A stretch of 64,000 bases of DNA from Patiria pectinifera (lineage: Eukaryota > Echinodermata > Asteroidea > Valvatida > Asterinidae), in NCBI GenBank assembly GCA_029964075.1, contig CM057144.1:7587281-7651280 (forward strand), in the 5' to 3' direction. Position 1 is the first letter of the stretch. Each line of letters opens with the position of its first letter. Shown one piece after another: positions 1 to 9,687 of this stretch. Both the position numbers and the translations under genes were made by a program. Under the pieces are notes generated by a model. The model was not told where the DNA came from, did not search any database, and saw only the letters and a program-made list of their open reading frames with translations.

Positions 1-2288
1 TAATACATGAAAAATTGCACCCTGCTTTCAAGATACTGTGGTTTAATTTTTAATTTTGGGTTTTTGAATGGAAGCACACTTTTTTTGGGTAAAAGTCTGG
101 TTTGCGCGATATTTTTTTAACCTGGTGCTTGATTGACTGAGGATGGGCGATAACGAAACTGTGTGGTCTTTGACCGACCTGGTTCCAGTAACGTGCACTT
201 CCACTTTTCATCTGATTGTAACCAAAATGTTATTGGATTCATGTATGTGTAATTGCCTGTTTGGCTTAAATGTTATTTTGGCAAAGGGAAAAATGCTTTT
301 TAATTTCAATTCCGATTTAGTGATTAAAAAAACCAAAACCTTCCAAAGTCGTGAATGTAAAAGATGGAGTTTTTTTTGGCAGTTGAGAGAGGAATTGTAC
401 AGTGATCATGATTTAAAAAAGTGACTTGATATGGTATCTGTGAGCCAAATATGAGGATGACATAAATATCAGAATTTGGGATTTACCAAAATACAGCCTT
501 TTTTTGTTTGACACAGAGATAGCCTGAAAAAAAATGTAACCAAAATTCAACAATTGTTCGCATTTTTACAACTTGTACATTTATTTCAAATGCAGATCCC
601 CAAACGAGTAACTCATCTGCATCTTGGATATTTTCCATTTCTTACTTTTACTATAATTTATATTGTGTTTTGCCAACTTCTGTTTGTGCTGAGGCATACA
701 AATATGTCTTATTGGGAACAAATTTCTTTGAATACTGCATTGATAGTATTTACATTCCATTTTTTTTTTATAGTGTGCACTTTTTGTTTGTAGCTGAGAA
801 ATAACTTTTAATATGTGAGATAAATTGCACTGAGGTATATTTCAGCATTTTTATATTGTGTATTTATAACATACATTTGTTTGAAGCTGAGGAATATATC
901 TTCGTACTTACATAATTTGCCAGAGCTCCATTCACAAACATCACTATAGTTTCAAATACAAACATGCAAACATGTTCCCAGCTCAAGAGTCTTCCTGTAT
1001 CTTCGAACAACATACATATTTTTCTTTGCAGATTTGACATTTGTAGTAGATTTCCCACATCATGAAACCTGAAGTCCATGTGCACCGTAATGTCCTAGAG
1101 TTTTATAAGCATGTTCAATGACTTTTGACCTGGAACGTACGTTTACCCAGCTATGTTGCATTATCTAAAAATAGAATTTGGGAATTACCAAAGTACAGTT
1201 TGTGTCATCGGGACTGAAAGCAACCTAGCTTCGCTGCCATTGTTGACTGTTGATTTAACCTATCACAACAAATACAATACACGTACCCTACTGCAGAATT
1301 TGTACTTGGGTTGCCCAGGACATTTCAGGTCTCCTGCTACGGTACATTTCAGGTAAGTCAGCTTAGTTTTTCCCAAAGAAATTAAATCATGAGAGTGTCA
1401 GAAACCTGGAGTGTAAGCTACATGTACACACGTACAAATGTATGTACTCATGTAGCAAATTACTAACCTGTCGGGGATAGGAAATATGAATCATAGGCAA
1501 ACACGATACATGTAGTGTAGTAGTATATCACGGTTCTTGCATAATTCTCAATCAGTGGTAATCATAGCTTGGATGAAAATGTCTTATTCTACTTACTTAA
1601 TTACATGCCACTTTCACTGTGTTAAAGTGGTTTTCCATCAAAATATAAGAAAACTTGTTGTCTTGAATGTAGACTCATTGAACTGAGAGGATCAGATCCC
1701 AGTGGGGTTTTAATACATTTTGTTTTGTCACACATTCTGTTTAACAGTTTATGCAAATTAAGAACATCATTCCTATTTTGCACAAGTTGGCACACAAATA
1801 AAGAAACTATCTCCATAGTATACTAACACCTGCCTTATCAGTTGATGCAAGATGGTAAATGCAGGTTTTTTTGGTGGGGTACCGGTAAACATATTTGTTA
1901 GAAAAATGATTTGTAAGACCTGATGTGTACACATTCAACAACATTGATTGACTTGACTTGATATTCATTAATAGACTTGTGACATGCTCTTAAACAATGG
2001 TTGTTTGAGAATTTTTGTGTCCAGTATATGTTTCAGTCAGGTTCATCACAATTCAATCACATGTCATGTCACGTGACATGCAAGGTCCAAGTAAGTGGAG
2101 ATATGTCTTTGTCATGGTGCTTATGAAGAGCTTTCACTTAAGATATATAGTGTGGACTTGTGGTAACTTTTGAGGGTTATTTTACATATTAAGCAATTGT
2201 GTTTATTGACAGGCAATTAAGAAACATGACAGAGAATTAAGAAACATGACAGAGAAGTTGCACTAACAGTGATTGTTCCACTTTGCAG
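1..2288. other. 5' flank of the TRIM gene, no gene seen
   Basis: This AT-rich stretch has only short open frames with no recognisable domain and no plausible exon. It should contain the promoter, first exon(s) and intron of the downstream TRIM gene, because an acceptor site ends it at 2287-2288, but I could not place a transcription start or a first exon. A 20-bp tandem duplication near 2215 is listed separately. Confidence 0.5.
2215..2254. repeat. 20-bp tandem duplication upstream of the TRIM exon
   Basis: Two identical adjacent 20-bp copies start AATTAAGAAAC, at 2215-2234 and 2235-2254. They lie about 35 bp before the splice acceptor of the TRIM coding exon, so they fall in the branch-point region. 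The exact identity suggests a recent duplication. Confidence 0.85.
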
Positions 2289-2327
2289 GCCCGAAATCAT
2301 CTTCTGTGAGACAACAAGACAAGCAAC
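2289..2327 (+). other. 3' splice acceptor and 5' UTR part of the TRIM coding exon
   Basis: A pyrimidine-rich stretch ends in TTTGCAG at 2282-2288, which fits a 3' splice site. The exon would then start at 2289, giving 39 nt of 5' UTR before the ATG at 2328. This implies at least one non-coding exon upstream. The start context is AAC-ATG-G, with A at -3 and G at +4, so this ATG is a good initiator. Confidence 0.6.
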
Positions 2328-4280
2328 ATGGCCACTCAATCAGCCCGTCTTGGTCCGAGTATTCGTGAGCATCTGGAATGTCCAATCTGCTTCGGCTTTT
2401 TCCGGCATCCCAAGATGCTGGACTGTATGCACAGTTTTTGTCTGAAATGCCTCCAAGAGCTCAGTCAAGAACAGGCTGCACGGAGTAAGAAACTGACCTG
2501 CCCTGTATGCCGACATGAAACTGCACTGAAAGAAAATGGAGTTGCCTCTCTGTCTAGCAATTTCACATTAAGTGCCTTGGTTGAAGCGGCAGCTTTAGAG
2601 GAGCAGCTTCCAGGAGGTCACGGTTCAGTGGTCGAATGCCAAGCCTGTGATGAGGACAATCGGGCCATTTCAAGGTGTGAAGATTGTGGGTATTATCTTT
2701 GTCAAGAGTGTCAAAGGGCTCATGAGCGCTTGGCAATGATGAGATCGCACAAAATCTACACGCTGGCACAGCTCAAATCTCAGGTGTTGGTCCAAGTGAC
2801 GAAATCCAGTGGTGGCATTGCTCATCAGTGTGGGGAGCATTTAGACCAGAATGCCTGCCTGTATTGCAACACCTGTGAGCAGTTAGTGTGCACAAATTGT
2901 TCTCTCCGTGATCATGACACTGATGAGCACCATCTTATTGGCATAGCTGATGCTTCAGAAAAATGCAGACAGCATGTGGCAGACCTTTTTGCAAAAGCTG
3001 CACAGGGAGCGAAACGGTTGAGCCTTGCCATGGTGGAAATGGAGATGTCCTGCAAGAAACTAGATGCCATGTTTGCTGGTGTTACACAGAAGGTCTCTGC
3101 AAGGGCCAGTGGAGAGGTTGCCAGGATCAGAGATGAGGAGCGGAAGATGAAGCAAGAAGTGCTGAAGATCTACAAAGACAGAGCCAAGATCTTTGAAACT
3201 GCACAAGCCACAAGTGGCCAAGAGTTAGCAGAGGCTCAGCACAAGCTTGATGAGGCAAAGGAACTCCTGGCTCAGGAAAGCCAATGTGAGATCTTGGAAT
3301 TCAAACAGAAACTCTTGCATAACCTTAATGAGTTGGCTCACAAACAACCAGAGACAGTACCTGATTCTTTGGCGTTCATGGACTTTGAAAATGGTCAGGA
3401 GTGTCCACTTGGGCGACTAGTGCTATGTGATCGGGACTCCGAATCTGATGGAACAGAAACTTTAAATTCTCTGAGAAAATGGGAAGTGAAAACAGAAACA
3501 ATAAACTGTGAACCAGACCAGGTAGAATTTGGTTTTGCATACGATGTGGCTGCATTCTCTGATAATGAAATAGCAGTTGCAGACATTGAGAAGAGCCAGA
3601 TTACTTTTTTACCCTCACAGGAAGGTGATGATGAACTCAGCCATTCAAGTCTACCAAGGCAAGAACTCACTGCTCTCTATCACCCTAGCCATGTTTCAGT
3701 GAACAAGGAGGACTCACTTGTTGTTCTTGACGGTCTTGCTGTCAAGGTCTTTAACAGGAAAAACTATGAGCTCCTCCATGAGTTCATGCCAGGTAGAGGC
3801 TCCAACAGCACCCCAACGTGCCTTGCAGTGGACGACAATGATCTGATAGCGGTGGGTTATGAGGATAAGGAGGTGATATGCCTGCACAGCCTAGACGGTA
3901 CCCTCATCAGAACACTACCCGCTCCGATGATTGGTGATTACTTGACCACCTACAAGCGGCGCTTCATCTACATCAATCACGGTCGGAAAAAGTTGATTGC
4001 AGTTGACTACGATGGCATTAGGGTGTTTTCTGAAGATGTCGACATCCACAAACAGGATAAGAACCTAGGCCCCACCAGCGTGTGCTGTGACAAGGAGGGA
4101 CTCATCTACGTAGCGGTGCTAAAACCTTGGTCTGGGGAAATTCACTGCTTTGGTCCTGATGGAAAATACAAAGGGTGTGCTATTGACGCTTGCGGCCCAA
4201 CACTTGGCCTAACGTTCACTCCGCAAGGGGAACTCGCATTGGCTGCTGAGCAAGCTGTACAAATTTACCACCCTGTGTAA
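2328..4280 (+). CDS. TRIM-family RING E3 ubiquitin ligase (RING, B-box1, B-box2, coiled coil, propeller-like C-terminus)
   Basis: One open frame of 650 codons ends in TAA. The RING finger is complete: C18, C21, C33, H35, C38, C41, C58 and C61 fit C3HC4. B-box 1 spans about residues 104-141 (C104, C107, C117, C120, C125, C128, H132, H141). B-box 2 spans about 168-202 (C168, H171, C180, C183, C188, C191, H196, H201 or H202). Residues 205-345 are rich in charged heptad-like helix and should form the TRIM coiled-coil dimer. Residues 395-650 contain repeated beta-strand blocks (for example HVSVNKEDSLVVLDG and SVCCDKEGLIYVAV) that resemble an NHL-type beta-propeller for substrate binding. TRIM proteins of this type transfer ubiquitin from an E2 in the cytosol, and many act in innate immunity or RNA control. 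Marine deuterostomes carry large intronless sets usually annotated as TRIM2/3/56/71-like, so I give no ortholog symbol. All zinc ligands are present and I see no frameshift, so it looks functional. The same-strand UNC80 exons begin 13 kb downstream. Confidence 0.93.
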   Translation: MATQSARLGPSIREHLECPICFGFFRHPKMLDCMHSFCLKCLQELSQEQAARSKKLTCPVCRHETALKENGVASLSSNFTLSALVEAAALEEQLPGGHGSVVECQACDEDNRAISRCEDCGYYLCQECQRAHERLAMMRSHKIYTLAQLKSQVLVQVTKSSGGIAHQCGEHLDQNACLYCNTCEQLVCTNCSLRDHDTDEHHLIGIADASEKCRQHVADLFAKAAQGAKRLSLAMVEMEMSCKKLDAMFAGVTQKVSARASGEVARIRDEERKMKQEVLKIYKDRAKIFETAQATSGQELAEAQHKLDEAKELLAQESQCEILEFKQKLLHNLNELAHKQPETVPDSLAFMDFENGQECPLGRLVLCDRDSESDGTETLNSLRKWEVKTETINCEPDQVEFGFAYDVAAFSDNEIAVADIEKSQITFLPSQEGDDELSHSSLPRQELTALYHPSHVSVNKEDSLVVLDGLAVKVFNRKNYELLHEFMPGRGSNSTPTCLAVDDNDLIAVGYEDKEVICLHSLDGTLIRTLPAPMIGDYLTTYKRRFIYINHGRKKLIAVDYDGIRVFSEDVDIHKQDKNLGPTSVCCDKEGLIYVAVLKPWSGEIHCFGPDGKYKGCAIDACGPTLGLTFTPQGELALAAEQAVQIYHPV

Positions 4281-4958
4281 TTTGTGCATGTACTGGAATT
4301 GCCGTGACAAGTCAGGCAGCCAGTCATTTGAACATTCAAGAGATCTCGGGTTCTTAAAAGCCTTCTCAAGTTCTCTGAAATTGCTGGACCGAATACTAAT
4401 AACCCTGATAGTGCAGTGACGATGTCTCAATATCAGGTTGAATCATTCAAGGATCCAGGAGGGCCGTCAGTGACCAAACTTTTTTTAAATAAGGCCATTT
4501 TTCCCCAATTGTTTGAGCTCTTCTGCCACCCCTCCCCAAGCACAGTCTTAGCCCCCCTCCCCCCTCTGCAGTAACCTCTCTGGATCCACCCTTGTGAATG
4601 TATAATTCAAGCTTTATTATTTTTCTGGGCTTCTGCAGCATTGGTGATTTAAAAGGAATTGACATCTTTTTTTGCCAAGTCCTCCAGTAAAGAAAATGAT
4701 AGTAGGAATCAAGCCTTAGCACCCAGGCTGAGTTGACTAGGTACTGAATATTAAGTAAGAAATATGGGTGTTGGCACAGATGGTCTGATGACACATGCAT
4801 GCAAGAATATGTTTTTTGCGAGAGGGCAGTTTTCAACTGCTTGAACAAAAAACTTTTTTTGTCAAAAAAATTCAGATTTTCACCCACAAACAAAAGTCTG
4901 AGTACCACACTGTTTGGTTTTGAGCTTGTTACTACATTTGTACACCACCATGCATGTA
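4281..4958. other. TRIM 3' UTR or flank
   Basis: This is non-coding sequence following the TRIM stop. I saw no canonical AATAAA here; the first one I noticed downstream is at 5942-5947, so the transcript end is undetermined. Short open frames on the - strand have no recognisable domain. Confidence 0.4.
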
Positions 4959-5145
4959 CAGTCGAGTCTCGTTAATACAAACTCGTTCGGACCTAGCCAA
5001 ATTGTTTGTTATATCAGAATTTTGTATTAAGAGGAACATCAGTCCCATTCATTGTGCACATAAATGCACAGTCGGGACTAAGGCTTTATGTTTGTTATAA
5101 CCAGAATTTTGTATTAACAGAGTTTGTATAAACGAGATTCGACTG
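4959..5145. mobile_element. Pogo/Tigger-like MITE with TA target duplication
   Basis: This 187-bp element starts CAGTCGAGTCTCGTTAATAC and ends with its imperfect reverse complement (...GTATAAACGAGATTCGACTG). Both ends are flanked by TA (4957-4958 and 5146-5147). The CAGTCGA-CTCGTTA type of terminus and the TA duplication are characteristic of pogo/Tigger members of Tc1-mariner. It carries no coding sequence, so it would be non-autonomous. An internal phrase (CAGAATTTTGTATTA) appears twice. Confidence 0.8.
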
Positions 5146-5395
5146 TATTTCACTTTAGTTGTAGAACTCAGAAATAGACCTTATGCTCAGGAAATCCATT
5201 CCTAATGCTAAAACCATTGAGACAGTTTTTGCAAACTAATCCCCCAATTTGTTTTCAGTATCCATATTGATTATGCTTGAAGTACTTTCATTTCACTGAA
5301 GATGCAAATTTAAGCGGGTAGGTCGTAGAATTTTACGATTGCCTTTGATGAGAGACAGCAGCAACAATTAAGCATTAGCTATGCATAGGCATAGC

Positions 5396-5616
5396 CGGGG
5401 GGGGGGGGGGTATTTACCCCCCCAATATTTTTTAAAGACTGCCCTTTTCCATCCACTAGCATTTACCATTTACTTTTCCATTCACTAGCGTTTCACTAGT
5501 TTTTCCATTCACTAGCGTTTACCCCCCCCCAATATTTTGTAAAGAGTGCCCTTTTTTTGGTTACGAAGTGCCCTTTTTTTCTGACCAAGTGCCCTTTTAA
5601 AAAGAACTTGTGCCCT
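5396..5616. repeat. Low-complexity block with short local repeats
   Basis: It begins with a run of about 14 G. Three imperfect copies of a TTTTCCATTCACTAGCGTTT-like unit follow (about 5450-5525), then at least four copies of GTGCCCTTTTT (about 5547-5610). The phrase CCCCCCAATATTTT occurs twice. This is probably slippage-prone transposon-derived sequence; no terminal repeats could be defined with confidence. Confidence 0.6.
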
Positions 5617-6951
5617 CTTGTGTGACATCGGCCGTTCTTGGTGCCTTTTTAAAAATACTTTCACGCATGAATCGCCCTTAAAAGCACCAGATATTGTCCG
5701 TTAGTGTGCATAATCGTCGGTTTTGGTACCAGCCCCCCGCTTTTTGATTTTGCGGAGGCCACGTGTCCGGAGAAAAAAATGTGTCCACATTTCACCACGG
5801 ATGTGCAAGTGCCCTTTTCAAAATTTTTTACTTTCCAATCAAAATGACTGTGCTAGCCCCTGCTATGGCGTAACTCTACATAGCTTCATTTTTATTGACA
5901 ATTATACTGTTGCGGTTGCAATATATGCATGATTTTGCATGAATAAAAATGCTTTAAGAAAAGCTCACTGTGTATATTTCAGATATGAAGCACAAACGGA
6001 AAACAAATCCTTGAATGCTTTCACAGACTAAAGACAGAAGTGGCTGTATCAAATCAATGTAAACTATTTTTTTTTTGTATGCATGTCCTGTACTCGACAA
6101 AAAGACCTCCAAAGAGCGGTAAAATTTATGCAGACATACATGTACATGTACTCCCCTGCATCACAGAAACGCATTTATTCACACTGGTTGGACATCATCT
6201 TCATAATGTATCGCAGACAATTTGAGGAGTCCGTACATGCGGATGAATATTTCCATCACCCGGCGCGCGGATCCATAGGTGCGACTTATCATACCTTTGT
6301 TGCCATTGGCTAGCCAATCTGACGACGCTGTGTGTAAAATGAGACGACTGGTGCAATTTGGCAAGCGCAGCACTGACACCATTAGTATGTTAATTGACAG
6401 GCCAGAATGCCTGAGCTGGACAAGCCCGCAATTCAATCTGTGATGCAAGGGAGGGAGTAGGTGGATTCAGGCATTGAGGTGGCCTGAAGGTGGCCGGGCA
6501 ATTTCCGGTCAAAGTTCTATGTGCAACAACTCTGCTCTTACAACAACAAAAAATACAAATTATTGCAAATAAAAACAAACAAACTTAGAAAGTGGCATTG
6601 ATGGTGACAATGTCCAAAGATGTTGTGCAACATCATTTCATCTGAAGATTTCAAATTTCAATCTCAAATTTTATAATTCAAATTTAGGTCATGGGATCTA
6701 CAGTTGTACAATTTCATGACTTCACTGTATGTTGTAGTAGCTGAGAGAAACAAATCAGACTTTTCTATCTGTTGGCTGTTTGGAAATTGGTACATAAATC
6801 AGATAATTAAAGAACTAACAGTTTTAATTACACATGTAGGCATTCATAGAAAATAGAATAATGCTGTAAATGCTACATTTTATTTCTGATGTAACTGTGA
6901 AATAGACTGTGGACAGGTTTAAGATGTGTGTGTTTGAGTAGGTTTGTGGTG
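5617..6951. other. No gene seen
   Basis: Only short overlapping open frames without recognisable domains are present. An AATAAA at 5942-5947 is the nearest polyadenylation-like signal downstream of the TRIM stop, but it is 1.66 kb away and unconvincing. Confidence 0.4.
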
Positions 6952-7491
6952 ACAATCGAGGACACACACGTGCATCATCATCAATGAATTGAGAACAGGA
7001 ACTAAATCGATGATGACCTCGATAAGAAAACATGTACAAAACCAATGAGAGCTGTTGCAAAATAAGTTAAGATACAAACAAAAGAAAAGGGAAGATGAAC
7101 AAAAAAATCCTCAATTTACACCATAAACAAACGTGATTGTGTTTGTTTATGGTATAAATCGAGGACACACACGTGCAACATCATCGATGAATCGAGGACA
7201 GGAACCAAATCGAGGATGAACTAGATTAGAAAACGTGTACAAAACCAATGAGAAAAGGGAAGAGGAACAAAAGAAAATCCTCGATTTACACCATAAACAA
7301 ATGTGTCTGGTTATGTGGGCATGTTCATCTATTCAAATCGTGGACGAAAAATACCAGGGAACAAAAGAGAACAATATCATCCACGATTCCCAGCATACGT
7401 CTGCGATTGGGGTCGTGTACAAAACCTATGGGACTCTTCCTAAAAACTTAAGAGTACAAACAAAAGAGGGACAATAGGACGTCCACGATCG
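6952..7491. repeat. Array of three related units bounded by AATCG(A/T)GGAC inverted termini
   Basis: Three diverged units of about 155-170 bp lie head to tail (about 6952-7117, 7156-7287 and 7335-7491). Each starts with a form of AATCGAGGAC and ends with its complement, such as TCCTCGATTT or GTCCACGATCG. Units 1 and 2 are separated by an inverted ACCATAAACAAAC / GTTTGTTTATGGT pair. Shared internal phrases include GTGTACAAAACC and AACAAAAGA. Open frames through these units are incidental. An inverted relative of unit 3 lies at 61036-61196. Confidence 0.75.
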
Positions 7492-9021
7492 ACGGTGTGA
7501 GCATGACTGTGTGTATGTAAATGTACATAAATTCAAAATTAGCACACCAGCTTATCTGGCTGAGGCTACTGGTCTAGATTGAGCACACAGTTTCTGTGCA
7601 GAAGTTTGCAGAACTTGTAACAGGAATTAAAGTGTTTGCATAAAATAGACATTCCAAATATTTACTTTGCTGATAAAATGTTGTAAAGGATATGACGATA
7701 GTTGGCAGCATGAATGGTCATTGAAAAATCAAATCCATTTTCATTCCCTCGTACAACTATCTTTATCATAGATATGATGCGGCATCTAATAAATGCTTAA
7801 CATCAAATTCCTAATTAGAATTACCGACTGATATCCTTTTGACCAACGACAGGTTTGTGTGCAGTATTTCTTTCATATTGCACATCTATCTATTGCCCTC
7901 CACTTATCAAACATGTTCGGAGGGGACGAAAGAATTTAATTTAATATACGACAGACTGGTGCAAAAAAGAGATCAAGATTGATTAGATTACGCTGTCCCG
8001 CACCACACGGTAAATAGGTCGTTTGCTGTATTCTATTACTTGGGTTCTTTCTAAACTTGGTTGTATCTGACCAGATGTTGAATAATTTGCTGGTCAGAAG
8101 CTGCAGACTGCAGACCACAGTATAATATATTCAACTGTAATAAAATAGAGATGTCAGTATTCAGTATTCATGGAATATTTTCTGTTTGTGTGAAGTACAT
8201 GTACGTTGAAGTCTGTTTGAGTAAATGTACCGGTACATGTACCTTCAACAAAGTGTTGTGGTTTTCAAAGTGCATTTTTAAATATACATTCTGAAGATTA
8301 TCATTAAAAACAAAGTAACCGTTTCCTCTAAATTGTCTGTTTTTCTGTAACATCTACATTTTTAAGATCATCTTTGTCAGTTATATTTCTTGTGTTGTTT
8401 TTCTCATACCGGTACCATAATAGCCCACAGATCTACACGTATCACCTAACTATTTGTGACCGTGAACTACAAGGGTACTTGAGCATTCAAGTTGAAATTT
8501 CGTTGTCAAAATTCAACAGCCATGATAAAGGAGACTGTAAAATGGAGCATATTTTATTAAAATACATGTACTGTGTTACAGCCAGACTGACACTTAATCT
8601 CTAGACGGATGCACACATTACACAGGCTGCATATATCACCTACCTCAAGTCCGTCAGTGTAATGCATTTTAGATTAAAGAGCACTGAACCGTTCACTACT
8701 GATGCACACAGCCATGAATGATTAATTAAATAATAGAGCACCCAATTGCAGCATCGGGCATTACGCATGGACGACCTGCCGTAATGCTTCACGTTCCGCT
8801 GGCTTTTTTGATTTGCTGTATATAATGAGAAGTTCAGTCTCGGATTCAAGTTTGCAAATTGTCTGTGTTTGGTGTTTAAGTGTTTGCAATTTGGCATTAT
8901 AAGACAATCCCTCACAATCAGTCTGTGATTTGGTTTTCATAAGTTTGTTTGTTTTTGTGGCTTTTGAATTTTTTTTTCCCATTTACATGTGGACAGCAAC
9001 TACAGACATATATTGTGTGAA
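7492..9021. other. No gene seen
   Basis: AT-rich non-coding sequence with scattered TACATGTA and ACCGGTAC words. No exon, RNA gene or bounded element could be supported. Confidence 0.4.
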
Positions 9022-9687
9022 CAGGCTGAGTAAAAAAAAAAAACGGCACCCACAACCAAAAGAAATATATTTCAAATTAAAAAAAAATATGTAGCACCAA
9101 AAAAAATTATGACTGGTAAGCCAATTTAATAAACTACTTTCAGATGAAAAAAAATCTTTAATTGCTCAATCCGTTCAAATGATATCACCATTTAAACGAA
9201 ATGACTCTAAAATCTGTTTCGTCCAAAAATGTGATTTCAAGAATTGTCATTACAATTGTCTTCAAACGTCACCAGCGATAAAACCTCAGCTTAAGAGTTA
9301 AAAATATTCAACAAAGTCCTTTTGAAGGCCCATCTTTAAAAAAGGAGTGAAGTTTATAAATCCTATTGTTAGCAAAAGGAGGGTTGTTAATAAAGATATT
9401 GTGTACAGTTGTTGAAACAAGTATTTTAGTGTCATTTTCTGTGTTGTTCCAAACAGTCAGACCACACAGTAAATTACTTTCTTGGACGAAACTGATTTTA
9501 GGGTTACTTTGTTTAAATAGTGATACAATTTTACCGTGTAGAGCAATTGAAATAATTTACTCACTTACCGGTAAAAGTAGTTTAATAAATGGGCTTCCAA
9601 GTCATAATTAATTTTGGTGCTACATAGTTTTTTGAATATGAAGTATATTTCTTTGGGTTTGGGTTCCGCTTTTTTTTACTCGCCCTG
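9022..9687. mobile_element. Non-autonomous DNA transposon with about 100-bp terminal inverted repeats
   Basis: The left end starts CAGGCTGAGTAAAAA and the right end is the complement of CAGGGCGAGTAAAAA. Similarity continues inward for about 100 bp; both arms contain AGAAATATA and, further in, TATGTAGCACCAAAA followed by ATTATGACT. The inside has no transposase. A smaller relative with the same kind of terminus lies at 53521-53949. Flanking target duplication is unclear. Confidence 0.8.

Noticed and set aside
143-424. 93-codon open frame on the + strand
   Set aside because: T-rich composition, no domain, no splice or start support; typical chance frame in AT-rich DNA.
4447-4908. 153-codon frame on the - strand downstream of TRIM
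   Set aside because: Low-complexity and Gly/Arg run from a C-rich stretch; no recognisable domain.
5386-5880. hAT element from CATAGGCATAGCC to GCTATGGCG
   Set aside because: The inverted ends are short, offset and lack a target duplication.
7235-7477. Frame sharing peptide similarity with 60984-61223 (- strand)
   Set aside because: The similarity is explained by the non-coding AATCGWGGAC repeat units, which have inverted termini and frame-breaking differences; not a protein family.
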